From the NCBI RefSeq assembly GCF_947623445.1, contig NC_135243.1:14510501-14574500 (forward strand): a stretch of 64,000 nucleotides of DNA, in the 5' to 3' direction. Shown piece after piece: positions 37,884 through 50,628 of this stretch (position 1 is the stretch's first letter; every line of letters starts with the position of its first letter). The notes beneath the pieces are model-generated. The model made no database searches. It was not told the origin of the DNA and was given only the letters and a program-made list of their open reading frames with translations. Source of the DNA: Clavelina lepadiformis (Eukaryota; Chordata; Ascidiacea; Aplousobranchia; Clavelinidae). The translations under genes were made by a program, and so were the position numbers.

Positions 37884-39118
37884 AATTTCAAAAGAAAGAA
37901 AATGGCCTTTTCAATTCTAATTCGATTGCATAGGAAATTCAAAAAAGCAAATAGTTGCTAAAAATTTAATCGAAATATACAGCATGACTAAAATGCTTGC
38001 AGCACCCACTATTCCCAGGCGATCACCCATCCAAGTACTAACCGGGCCCGAGGTTGCTTAACTTCCGAGATCGAACGAGATCGGGTCTACTCAACCTGGT
38101 ATGGTCGTAGGCGATTGCATATGAATGAAAATGGTCTTTCCAATTCTAATCCGATTGCATAGGAAATTCAAAATAGAAAATAGTTGTTATAAATTTGATT
38201 GAAATATACAGCATGACTAAAATGCTTACAACACCCTGTAGTCCCAGGCGGTCACTCATCCAAGTACTAACCGGGTCCGAGGATTCTTAAATTCCCAGAT
38301 CGTATCTACTCAACCTGGTATGGTCGAAGGTGGGTTCAAATGAAAGAAAATGGCTTTTTCAATTACAATTCGATTGCATAGGAAATTCAAAAAACAAATA
38401 GTTGCTATAAATTTAATTGAAATATACAGCATGACTAAAATGCTTACAACACCCTGTATTCCTAGGCGGTCACCCATCCAAGTACTAACCGGGCCCGAGG
38501 TTGCTTAACTTCCGAGATCGAACGAGATCGGGTCTACTCAACCTGATATGGTCGTAGGCAATTTCAAATGAAAGAAAAAGGCTTTTTCAATTCTAATTCG
38601 ATTGCATAGGAAATTCAAAAACGCAAATAGTTGCTATAATTTTAATTGACATATACAGCATGACTAAAATGCTTACAACAACCGGTATTCCCAGGCGGTC
38701 ACCCATCCAAGTACTAACCGGGCCCGAGATTACTTAACTTCCGATATCGGGTCTACTCAACCTGGTATGGTCGTAGGCGATTTCAAATGAAAGAAAATGG
38801 CTTTTTTAATTAAAATTCGTTTGCATAGGAAATTCAAAATCACAAACAGTTGCTATATATTTATTTGAAGTATACAGCATGACTAAAATGCTTACAACAC
38901 CCGGTATTCCCAGGCGGTCACCCATCCAAGTACTAACCGGGCCCGAGGTTGCTTAACTTCCGAGATCGAACGAGATCGGGACTACTCAACCTGGTATGGT
39001 CGTAGGCAATTTCAAAAGAAAGAAAATGGCCTTTTCAATTCTAATTCGATTGCATAGGAAATTCAAAAAAGCAAATTTTTGCTAAAAATTTAATCGAAAT
39101 ATACAGCATGACTAAAAT

Positions 39119-41378
39119 GCTTACAGCACCCACTATTCCCAGGCGATCACCCATCCAAGTACTAACCGGGCCCGAGGTTGCTTAACTTTGGAGAACAAAC
39201 GATATCGGGTCTACTCAACCTGGTATAGTCGTAGGCGATTTCAAATGAAAGAAAATGGTCTTTCCAATTCTAATTCGATTGCATAGGAAGTTCAAAAAAG
39301 AAAACAGTTGCTATAAGTTTAATTGAAATATACAGCATGACTAAAATGCTTACAACACCCGGTATTTCCAGGCGGTCACCCATCCAATTACTAACCGGGC
39401 CCGAGGATGCTTTATTTCCGAGATCGAACGAGATCGGGTCTACTCAACCTGGTATGGTCGTAGGCAAATTCAAAAGAAAAAAAATGGCCTTTTCAATTCT
39501 AATTCGATTGCATAGGAAATTAAAAAAAGCAAATAGTTGCGAAAAATTTAATCGAAATATACAGCATGACTAAAATGCTTACAGCACCCACTATTCCCAG
39601 GCGATCACCCATCCAAGTACTAACCGGGCCCGAGGTTGCTTGACTTCCGAGATCGAACGTAATCAAGTCTGCTCAACCTGGTATGGTCGTAGGCGATTTC
39701 AAACGAAAGAAAATGGCAATTTCAATTCTATTTCGATTGCATAGGAAATTCAAAAAAGCAAATAATTGATAAAAATTTAATTGAAACATACAGCATGTCT
39801 AAAATGCTTACAGCACCCACTATTCCCAGTCGATCACCCATCCAAGTACTAACCGGGCCCGAGGTTGCTTGACTTCCGAGATCGAACGTAATCAAGTCTG
39901 CTCAACCTCGTATGGTCGTAGGCGATTTCAAATGAAAGAAAATGGCCTTTTCAATTCTAATTCGATTGCATAGGAAATTCAAAAATTCAAATAGTTGCTA
40001 TAATTTTAATTGACATATACAGCATGACTAAAATGCTTACAACACCCAGTATTTCCAGGCGGTCACCCATCCAAGTACTAACCGGGCCCGAGGTTGCTTA
40101 ACTTCCGAGATCAGGTCTGCTCAACCTGGTATGGTCGTAGGCGATATCAAATGAAAGAAAATGGCCTTTTCAATTCTAATTCGATTGCATAGGAAATTCA
40201 AAAACGCAAATAGTTGCTATAAATTTGATTGAAAGATACAGCATGACTAAAATGCTTACAAAACCCGGTATTCCCAGGCGGTCACCCATCCAAGTACTAA
40301 CCGTGCCCGAGGTTGCTTAATTTCCGAGATCGAACGAGATCGGGTCTACTCAACCTGGTATGGTCGTAGGCAATTTCAAAAGAAAGAAAATGGCCTTTTC
40401 AATTCTAATTCGATTGCATAGGAAAATCAAAAAAGCAAATAGTTGCTAAAAATTTAATCGAAATATACAGCATGACTAAAATGCTTACAGCACCCACTAT
40501 TCCCAGGCGATCACCCATCCAAGTACTAACCGGGCCCGAGGTTGCTTAACTTCCGAGATCGAAGGAGATCGGGTCTACTCAACCTGGTATGGTCGTAGGC
40601 GATTGCATATGAAAGAAAATTGTCTTTCCAATTCTAATCCGATTGCATAGGAAATTCAAAATAGAAAATAGTTGTTATAAATTTGATTGAAATATACAGC
40701 ATGACTAAAATGCTTACAACACCCTGTATTCCCAGGCGGTCACTCATCCAAGTACTAACCGGGTCCGAGGTTGCTTAAATTCCCAGATCGTATCTACTCA
40801 ACCTCGTATGGTCGTAGGCGATTTCAAATGAAAGAAAATGGCCTTTTCAATTCTAATTCGATTGCATAGGAAATTCAAAAATTCAAATAGTTGCTATAAT
40901 TTTAATTGACATATACAGCATGACTAAAATGCTTACACAACCCGGTATTTCCAGGCGGTCACCCATCCAAGTACTCACCGGGCCCGAGGTTGCTTAACTT
41001 CCGAGATCGGGTCTACTCAACCTGGTATGGTCGTAGACGATTTCAAATGAAAGAAAATGGCTTTTTTAATTATAATTTGTTTGCATAGGAAATTCAAAAT
41101 CACAAACAGTTGATATATATTTAATTAAAATATACAGCATGACTAAATTGCTTACAACACCCGGTATTACCAGGCAATCACATATCCAAGTACTAACCGG
41201 GCCCGAGGTTGCTTAACTTCCGAGATCAGACGAGATCGGGTCTACTCAACCTGGTATGGTAGTAGGTGATTTCAAAAGAAAGAAAATGGCGTTTTCAATT
41301 CTAATTCGATTGCATAGGAAATTTAAAAACGCAAACAGATGTTATGAATTTAATTGAAATATACAGCATGACTAAAAT
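39119..41378 (-). repeat. Array block 13: 10 mixed 5S units
   Basis: Gene low coordinates: 39119, 39348, 39577, 39806, 40035s, 40254, 40483, 40712s, 40931s, 41150. Several are chimeras of known variants, and plus-strand caacctcgtatgg is peculiar to this stretch (39806 and 40712). Confidence 0.92.
40712..40819 (-). pseudogene. Chimeric short 5S rRNA copy
   Basis: A 108-nt CC-to-TA deletion form in its 3' and middle parts, with a normal GCCTACGAC 5' end and the spacer type of the 39806 unit instead of the usual ACCTTCGACC end and gggttcaaa spacer. The joint lies near nt 15-25 of the gene. Confidence 0.8.
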
Positions 41379-42512
41379 GCTTACAACACCCGGTATTCCC
41401 AGGCGGTCACCCATCCAAGTACTAACCGGGCCCGAGGTTGCTTGACTTCCGAGATCGAACGAGATCTGGTATACTCAACCTGGTATGGTCGTAGGTGATT
41501 TCAAAAGAAAGAAAATGGTCTTTTCAAATCTTATTCGATTGCATAGGAAATTCAAAATAGCAAACAGATGTTATAAATTTAATTGAAGTATACAGCATGA
41601 CTAAAATGCTTACAACACTCGGTATTCCCAGGCGGTCACCCATCCAAGTACTAACCGGGCCCGAAGTTGCTTAACTTCCGAGATCGAACGAGATCGGGTC
41701 TACTCAACCTGGTATGGTCGTAGGCAATTTCAAAAGAAAGAAAATGGCCTTTTCAATTCTAATTCGATTGCATAGGAAATTCAAAAAAGCAAATAGTTGC
41801 TAAAAATTTAATCGAAATAAACAGCATGACTAAAATGCTTACAGCATCCACTATTCCCAGGCGATCACCCATCCAAGTACTAACCGGGCCCGAGGTTGCT
41901 TAACTTCGGAGAACAAACGATATCGGGTCTACTCAACCTGGTATAGTCGTAGGCAATTTCAAATGAAAGAAAATGGTCTTTCCAATTCTAATTCGATTGC
42001 ATAGGAAATTCAAAAAAGAAAACAGTTGCTATAAGTTTAATTGAAATATGCAGCATGACTAAAATGCTTACAACACCCGGTATTTCCAGGCAGTCACCCA
42101 TCCAAGTACTAACCGGGCCCGAGGATGCTTTATTTCCGAGATCGAACGAGATCGGGTCTACTCAACCTGGTATGGTCGTAGGCAATTTCAAAAGAAAGAA
42201 AATGGCCTTTTCAATTCTAATTCGATTGCATAGGAAATTAAAAAAAGCAAATAGTTGCGAAAAACTTAATCGAAATATACAGCATGACTAAAATGCTTAC
42301 AGCACCCGGTATTCCCAGGCGGTCACCCATCCAAGTACTAACCGGGTCCGAGGTTGCTTAAATTCCGAGATCGTATCTACTCAACCCGGTATGGTCGAAG
42401 GTGGGTTCAAATGAATAAAAATGGCTTTTTCAATTACAATTCGATTGCATAGGAAATTCAAAAAGCAAATAGTTGCTATAAATTTAATTGAAATATACAG
42501 CATGACTAAAAT

Positions 42513-42630
42513 TCATACAACACCCTGTATTCCTAGGCGGTCACCCATCCAAGTACTAACCGGGCCCGAGGTTGCTTAACTTCCGAGATCGAACGAGATC
42601 GGGTCTACTCAACCTGGTATGGTCGTAGGC
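42513..42630 (-). rRNA. 5S rRNA gene variant with changed 3' end (GTATGA)
   Basis: Full-length gene whose 3' end is GTTGTATGA instead of GTTGTAAGC, so the last pairs of helix I are lost; the T4 run is kept. The same end is at 43876, 47247 and 48610. A defect in the mature RNA is likely. Confidence 0.8.
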
Positions 42631-43199
42631 AATTTCAAATGAAAGAAAATGGCTTTTTCAATTCTAATTCGATTGCATAGGAAATTCAAAAACGCAAATA
42701 GTTGCTATAATTTTAATTGACATATACAGCATGACTAAAATGCTTACAACACCCGGTATTCCCAGGCGATCACCCATCCAAGTACTAACCGGGCCCGAGG
42801 TTGCTTAACTTCCAAGATCGAACGAGATCGGGTCTACTCAACCTGGTATGGTCGTAGGCGATTGCAAATGAAAGAAAATGGCTTTTTCAATTCTAATTCG
42901 ATTGCATAGGAAATTCAAAAAAGCAAATAGTTGCTAAAAATTTAATCGAAATAAACAGCATGACTAAAATGCTTACGGCATCCACTATTCCCAGGCGATC
43001 ACCCATCCAAGTACTAACCGGGCCCGAGGTTGCTTAATTTCCGAGATCGAACGAGATCGGGTCTACTCAACCTGGTATGGTCGTAGGCAATTTTAAAAGA
43101 AATACAATGGCTTTTTCAATTATAATTCGATTTCATAGGAAATTCAAAAACGCAAATAGTTGCTATAAATTTAATTGAAATATAGAGAATGACTAAAAT

Positions 43200-43317
43200 G
43201 CTTACAATACCCGGTATTCCCAGGCGGTCGCCCATCCAAGTAATAACCGGGCCCGAGGTTGCTTGACTTCCGAGATCGAACGAAATCAAGTCTGCTCAAC
43301 CTGGTATGGTCGTAGGC
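43200..43317 (-). rRNA. 5S rRNA gene variant with broken terminator hairpin
   Basis: Full length. The plus-strand flank reads gagaatgac for cagcatgac, so the inverted repeat around the T4 run is lost while T4 stays. Gene changes include ggtcgcccatcc and gtaataacc. Copies are at 46800 and 47934. Confidence 0.82.
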
Positions 43318-44988
43318 AATTTCAAACGAAAGAAAATGGCAATTTCAATTCTATTTCGATTGCATAAGAATTTCAAAAAAGCAAATAGTTGATAAAAAGT
43401 TAATTGAAATATACAGCATGACTAAAATGCTTACAGCACCCACTATTCCCAGGCGATCACCCATCCAAGTACTAACCGGGCTCGAGGTTACTTAACTTCC
43501 GAGATCGAACGAGATCGGGTCTACTCAACCTGGTATGGTCGTAGGTGATTTCAAAAGAAAGAAAATGGCCTTTTCAATTCTAATTCGATTTCATGAGAAA
43601 TTCAAAAAGGCAAACAGATGTTATAAATTTAATTGAAGTATACAGCATGACTAAAATGCTTACAACACCCGGTATTCCCAGGCGGTCACCCATCCAAGTA
43701 CTAACCGGGTCCGAGGTTGCTTAAATTCCGAGATCGTATCTACTCAACCCGGTATGGTCGAAGGTGGGTTCAAATGAATAAAAATGGCTTTTTCAATTAC
43801 AATTCGATTGCATAGAAAATTCAAAAAACAAATAGTTGCTATAAATTTAATTGAAATATACAGCATGACTAAAATTCATACAACACCCTGTATTCCTAGG
43901 CGGTCACCCATCCAAGTACTAACCGGGCCCGAGGTTGCTTAACTTCCGAGATCAGGTCTACTCAACCTGGTATGGTCGTAGGCGATTGCAAATGAAAGAA
44001 AATGGTCTTTCCAATTCTACTTCGATTGCATAGGAAATTTAAAATAGAAAATAGTTGTTATAAATTTGATTGAAATATACAGCATGACTAAAATGCTTAC
44101 AACACCTTGTATTCCCAGGCGGTCACTCATCCAAGTACTAACCGGGTCCGAGGTTGCTTAAATTCCGAGATCGGGTCTACTCAACCTGGTATGGTCGAAG
44201 GTGGGTTCAAATGAAAGAAATAGCTTTTTCAATTACAATTCGATTGCATTGGAAATTCAAAAAGCAAATAGTTGCTATAAATTTAATAGAAATATACAGC
44301 ATGACTAAAATGCTTACAACACCCTGTATTCCTAGGCGGTCACCCATCCAAGTACTAACCGGGCCCGAGGTTGCTTAACTTCCGAGATCGAACGAGATCG
44401 GGTCTACTCAACCTGGTATGGTCGTAGGCAATTTCAAATGAAAGAAAATGGCCTTTTCAATTATAATTCGATTGCATAGGAAACTCAAAAACGCAAATAG
44501 TTGCTATAATATTAATTGACATATACAGCATGACTAAAATGCTTACAACACCCGGTATTCCCAGGCGGTCACCCATCCAAGTACTAACCGGGCCCGAGAT
44601 TGCTTAACTTCCGAGATCAGGTCTACTCAACCTGGTATGGTCGTAGGCGATTTCAAATGAAAGAAAATGGCCCTTTCAATTCTAATTCGATTGCATAGCA
44701 ATTTCAAAAAAGCAAATAGTTGCTAAAAATTTAATTGAAATATACAGCATGACTAAAATGCTTACAGCACCCGGTATTCCCAGGCGGTCACCCATCCAAG
44801 TACTAACCGGGCCCGAAGTTTCTTAACATCCGAGATCAGACGAGATCGGGTCTACTCAACCTGGTATGGTAGTAGGTGATTTCAAAAGAATTAAAATGGC
44901 GTTTTCAATTTTAATTCGATTGCATAGGAAATTAAAAATCGCAAACAGATGTTATAAATTTAATTGAAATATACAGCATGACTAAAAT

Positions 44989-45106
44989 GCTTACAACACC
45001 CGGTATTCCCAGGCGGTCACCCATCCAAGTACTAACCGGGCCCGAGGTTGCTTAACTTCCGAGATCGAACGAGATCGGGTCTACTCAACCTGGTATGGTC
45101 GTAGGC
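44989..45106 (-). rRNA. 5S rRNA gene, exact array consensus
   Basis: No departure from consensus over 118 nt; T4 terminator present. It is paired with 49723 in the next higher-order copy, which is also exact. Confidence 0.93.
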
Positions 45107-48100
45107 GATTTCAAAAGAAAGAAAATGGTCTTTCCAATTCTAATTCGATTGCATAGGAAATTCAAAATAGAAAATAGTTGTTATAAATTTATTTGAATTA
45201 TACAGCATGACTAAAATGCTTACAACACCCTGTATTCCCAAGCGGTCACTCATCCAAGTACTAACCGGGTCCGAGGTTGCTTAAATTCCGAGATCGTATC
45301 TACTCAACCTGGTATGGTCGAAGGTGGGTTCAAATGAAAGAAAATGTTTTTTTCAATTACAATTAGATTGCATAGGAAATTCAAAAAGCAAAAAGTTGCT
45401 ATAAATTTAATAGAAATATACAGCATGACTAAAATGCTTACAACACCCTGTATTCCTAGGCGGTCACCCATCCAACTACTAACCGGGCCCGAGGTTGCTT
45501 AACTTCCGAGATCGAACGAGATCGGGTCTACTCAACCTGGTATGGTGGTAGGCGATTTCAAATGAAAGAAAATGGCTTTTTTAATTATAATTCGTTTGCA
45601 TAGGAAATTCAAAATCACAAACAGTTGCTATATATTTATTTGAAATATACAGCATGATTAAATTGCTTACAACACCCGGTATTCCCAGGCGGTCACCCAT
45701 CCAAGTACTAACCGGGCCCGAGGTTGCTTAACTTCCGAGATCGAACGAGATCGGGTCTACTCAACCTGGTATGGTGGTAGGCAATTTCAAATGAAAGAAA
45801 ATGACTTTTTCAATTATAATTCGATTGCATAGGAAATTCAAAAACGCAAATAGTTGCTATAATTTTAATTGACATATACAGCATGACTAAAATGCTTACA
45901 ACACCCGGTATTCCCAGGCGGTCACCCATCCAAGTACTAACCGGGCCCGAGGTTGCTTAACTTCCGAGATCGGGTCTACTCAACCTGGTATGGTCGTAGG
46001 CGATTTCAAATGAAAGAAAATGGCGTTTTCAATTCTAATTCGATTGCATAGGAAATTTAAAAACGCAAACAGATGTTATGAATTTAATTGAAATATACAG
46101 CATGACTAAAATGCTTACAACACCCGGTATTCCCAGGCGGTCACCCATCCAAGTACTAACCGGGCCCGAGGTTGCTTGACTTCCGAGATCGAACGAGATC
46201 GGGTATACTCAACCTGGTATGGTCGTAGGTGATTTCAAAAGAAAGAAAATGGTCTTTTCAAATCTTATTCGATTGCATAGGAAATTCAAAATAGCAAACA
46301 GATGTTATAAATTTAATTGAAGTATACAGCATGACTAAAATGCTTACAACACTCGGTATTCCCAGGCGGTCACCCATCCAAGTACTAACCGGGCCCGAAG
46401 TTGCTTAACTTCCGAGATCGAACGAGATCGGGTCTACTCAACCTGGTATGGTCGTAGGCAATTTCAAAAGAAAGAAAATGGCCTTTTCAATTCTAATTCG
46501 ATTGCATAGGAAATTCAAAAAAGCAAATAGTTGCTAAAAATTTAATCGAAATAAACAGCATGACTAAAATGCTTACAGCATCCACTATTCCCAGGCGATC
46601 ACCCATCCAAGTACTAACCGGGCCCGAGGTTGCTTAATTTCCGAGATCGAACGAGATCGGGTCTACTCAACCTGGTATGGTCGTAGGCAATTTTAAAAGA
46701 AATACAATGGCTTTTTCAATTATAATTCGATTTCATAGGAAATTCAAAAACGCAAATAGTTGCTATAAATTTAATTGAAATATAGAGAATGACTAAAATG
46801 CTTACAATACCCGGTATTCCCAGGCGGTCGCCCATCCAAGTAATAACCGGGCCCGAGGTTGCTTGACTTCCGAGATCGAACGAAATCAAGTCTGCTCAAC
46901 CTGGTATGGTCGTAGGCAATTTCAAACGAAAGAAAATGGCAATTTCAATTCTATTTCGATTGCATAGGAATTTCAAAAAAGCAAATAGTTGATAAAAAGT
47001 TAATTGAAATATACAGCATGACTAAAATGCTTACAGCACCCGGTATTCCCAGGCGGTCACCCATCCAAGTACTAACCGGGTCCGAGGTTGCTTAAATTCC
47101 GAGATCGTATCTACTCAACCCGGTATGGTCGAAGGTGGGTTCAAATGAATAAAAATGGCTTTTTCAATTACAATTCGATTGCATAGGAAATTCAAAAAGC
47201 AAATAGTTGCTATAAATTTAATTGAAATATACAGCATGACTAAAATTCATACAACACCCTGTATTCCTAGGCGGTCACCCATCCAAGTACTAACCGGGCC
47301 CGAGGTTGCTTAACTTCCGAGATCGAACGAGATCGGGTCTACTCAACCTGGTATGGTCGTAGGCAATTTCAAATGAAAGAAAATGGCTTTTTCAATTCTA
47401 ATTCGATTGCATAGGAAATTCAAAAACGCAAATAGTTGCTATAATTTTAATTGACATATACAGCATGACTAAAATGCTTACAACACCCGGTATTCCCAGG
47501 CGATCACCCATCCAAGTACTAACCGGGCCCGAATTTGCTTAACTTCCGAGATCGAACGAGATCGGGTCTACTCAACCTGGTATGGTCGTAGGCGATTGCA
47601 AATGAAAGAAAATGGCTTTTTCAATTCTAATTCGATTGCATAGGAAATTCAAAAAAGCAAATAGTTGCTAAAAATTTAATCGAAATAAACAGCATGACTA
47701 AAATGCTTACGGCATCCACTATTCCCAGGCGATCACCCATCCAAGTACTAACCGGGCCCGAGGTTGCTTAAATTCCGAGATCGAACGAGATCGGGTCTAC
47801 TCAACCTGGTATGGTCGTAGGCAATTTTAAAAGAAATACAATGGCTTTTTCAATTATAATTCGATTTCATGGGAAATTCAAAAACGCAAATAGTTGCTAT
47901 AATTTTAATTGAAATATAGAGAATGACTAAAATGCTTACAATACCCGGTATTCCCAGGCGGTCGCCCATCCAAGTAATAACCGGGCCCGAGGTTGCTTGA
48001 CTTCCGAGATCGAACGAAATCAAGTCTGCTCAACCTGGTATGGTCGTAGGCAATTTCAAACGAAAGAAAATGGCAATTTCAATTCTATTTCGATTGCATA

Positions 48101-49722
48101 GGAATTTCAAAAAAGCAAATAGTTGATAAAAAGTTAATTGAAATATACAGCATGACTAAAATGCTTACAGCACCCACTATTTCCAGGCGATCACCCATCC
48201 AAGTACTAACCGGGCTCGAGGTTACTTAACTTCCGAGATCGAACGAGATCGGGTCTACTCAACCTGGTATGGTCGTAGGTGATTTCAAAAGAAAGAAAAT
48301 GGCCTTTTCAATTCTAATTCGATTTCATGAGAAATTCAAAAAGGCAAACAGATGTTATAAATTTAATTGAAGTATACAGCATGACTAAAATGCTTACAAC
48401 ACCCGGTATTCCCAGGCGGTCACCCATCCAAGTACTAACCGGGTCCGAGGTTGCTTAAATTCCGAGATCGTATCTACTCAACCCGGTATGGTCGAAGGTG
48501 GGTTCAAATGAATAAAAATGGCTTTTTCAATTACAATTCGATTGCATAGAAAATTCAAAAAACAAATAGTTGCTATAAATTTAATTGAAATATACAGCAT
48601 GACTAAAATTCATACAACACCCTGTATTCCTAGGCGGTCACCCATCCAAGTACTAACCGGGCCCGAGGTTGCTTAACTTCCGAGATCAGGTCTACTCAAC
48701 CTGGTATGGTCGTAGGCGATTGCAAATGAAAGAAAATGGTCTTTCCAATTCTACTTCGATTGCATAGGAAATTTAAAATAGAAAATAGTTGTTATAAATT
48801 TGATTGAAATATACAGCATGACTAAAATGCTTACAACACCCTGTATTCCCAGGCGGTCACTCATCCAAGTACTAACCGGGTCCGAGGTTGCTTAAATTCC
48901 GAGATCGTATCTACTCAACCTGGTATGGTCGAAGGTGGGTTCAAATGAAAGAAATAGCTTTTTCAATTACAATTCGATTGCATTGGAAATTCAAAAAGCA
49001 AATAGTTGCTATAAATTTAATAGAAATATACAGCATGACTAAAATGCTTACAACACCCTGTATTCCTAGGCGGTCACCCATCCAAGTACTAACCGGGCCC
49101 GAGGTTGCTTAACTTCCGAGATCGAACGAGATCGGGTCTACTCAACCTGGTATGGTCGTAGGCAATTTCAAATGAAAGAAAATGGCCTTTTCAATTATAA
49201 TTCGATTGCATAGGAAACTCAAAAACGCAAATAGTTGCTATAATATTAATTGACATATACAGCATGACTAAAATGCTTACAACACCCGGTATTCCCAGGC
49301 GGTCACCCATCCAAGTACTAACCGGGCCCGAGATTGCTTAACTTCCGAGATCAGGTCTACTTAACCTGGTATGGTCGTAGGCGATTTCAAATGAAAGAAA
49401 ATGGCCCTTTCAGATCTAATTCGATTGCATAGCAATTTCAAAAAAGCAAATAGTTGCTAAAAATTTAATTGAAATATAAAGCATGACTAAAATGCTTACA
49501 GCACCCGGTATTCCCAGGCGGTCACCCATCCAAGTACTAACCGGGCCCGAAGTTTCTTAACTTCCGAGATCAGACGAGATCGGGTCTACTCAACCTGGTA
49601 TGGTAGTAGGTGATTTCAAAAGAATTAAAATGGCGTTTTCAATTCTAATTCGATTGCATAGGAAATTAAAAATCGCAAACAGATGTTATAAATTTAATTG
49701 AAATATACAGCATGACTAAAAT

Positions 49723-49840
49723 GCTTACAACACCCGGTATTCCCAGGCGGTCACCCATCCAAGTACTAACCGGGCCCGAGGTTGCTTAACTTCCGAGATC
49801 GAACGAGATCGGGTCTACTCAACCTGGTATGGTCGTAGGC
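49723..49840 (-). rRNA. 5S rRNA gene, exact array consensus
   Basis: Identical over the gene to 44989, its partner 4734 bp to the left. Confidence 0.93.
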
Positions 49841-49951
49841 GATTTCAAAAGAAAGAAAATGGTCTTTCCAATTCTAATTCGATTGCATAGGAAATTCAAA
49901 ATAGAAAATAGTTGTTATAAATTTGTTTGAATTATACAGCATGACTAAAAT

Positions 49952-50069
49952 GCTTACAACACCCTGTATTCCCAAGCGGTCACTCATCCAAGTACTAACC
50001 GGGTCCGAGGTTGCTTAACTTCCGAGATCGAACGAGATCGGGTCTACTCAACCTGGTATGGTGGTAGGC
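49952..50069 (-). rRNA. Fusion 5S rRNA gene at a one-unit deletion joint
   Basis: The 3' part matches the short gene at 45218 (cctgtattcccaagcgg, ccgggtccgagg). The 5' part matches the next gene at 45436 (full arm III, gtggtaggc). The result is a full-length 118-nt gene, and the unit boundary between those two is gone. This marks an unequal crossover inside the 5S coding region. Confidence 0.85.
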
Positions 50070-50628
50070 GATTTCAAATGAAAGAAAATGGCTTTTTTAA
50101 TTATAATTCGTTTGCATAGGAAATTCAAAATCACAAACAGTTGCTATATATTTATTTGAAATATACAGCATGATTAAATTGCTTACAACACCCGGTATTC
50201 CCAGGCGGTTACCCATCCAAGTACTAACCGGGCCCGAGGTTGCTTAACTTCCGAGATCGAACGAGATCGGGTCTACTCAACCTGGTATGGTGGTAGGCAA
50301 TTTCAAATGAAAGAAAATGACTTTTTCAATTATAATTCGATTGCATAGGAAATTCAAAAACGCAAATAGTTGCTATAATTTTAATTGACATATACAGCAT
50401 GACTAAAATGCTTACAACACCCGGTATTCCCAGGCGGTCACCCATCCAAGTACTAACCGGGCCCGAGGTTGCTTAACTTCCGAGATCGGGTCTACTCAAC
50501 CTGGTATGGTCGTAGGCGATTTCAAATGAAAGAAAATGGCTTTTTTAATTATAATTCGTTTGCATAGGACATTCAAAAAATCAAATAGTTGCTATAAATT
50601 TGATTGAAAGATACAGCATGACTAAAAT

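Larger units (their letters stand above)
35724..39118 (-). repeat. Array block 12: 15 5S units, distant copy of 16.5-19.6 kb
   Basis: Gene low coordinates: 35724s, 35943, 36172s, 36391, 36620, 36849, 37078, 37307, 37536, 37765 (ends 37883), 37995, 38224s, 38442, 38671s, 38890. They match 16470-19406 apart from one added unit (37078) and a single extra base at 37765. Confidence 0.92.
41379..46112 (-). repeat. Array block 14: 21 5S units (4734-bp higher-order repeat, copy A)
   Basis: Gene low coordinates: 41379, 41608, 41837, 42066, 42295s, 42513, 42742, 42971, 43200, 43429, 43658s, 43876s, 44095s, 44312, 44541s, 44760, 44989, 45218s, 45436, 45665, 45894s. It is followed directly by copy B at offset 4734. 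Three short genes in a row occur at 43658-44095. Confidence 0.93.
46113..50628 (-). repeat. Array block 15: 20 5S units (higher-order repeat copy B, one unit shorter)
   Basis: Gene low coordinates: 46113, 46342, 46571, 46800, 47029s, 47247, 47476, 47705, 47934, 48163, 48392s, 48610s, 48829s, 49046, 49275s, 49494, 49723, 49952, 50181, 50410s. It matches block 14 at offset 4734 up to 49952, then at 4516, so one 218-bp unit is missing. 46571-47029 instead resembles 42971-43429 (offset 3600). Confidence 0.93.

Noticed and set aside
44154-44378. 74-codon plus-strand frame, repeated at 48888-49112
   Set aside because: Antisense shadow crossing one short 5S copy, a spacer and part of the next gene; duplicated with the 4734-bp block.
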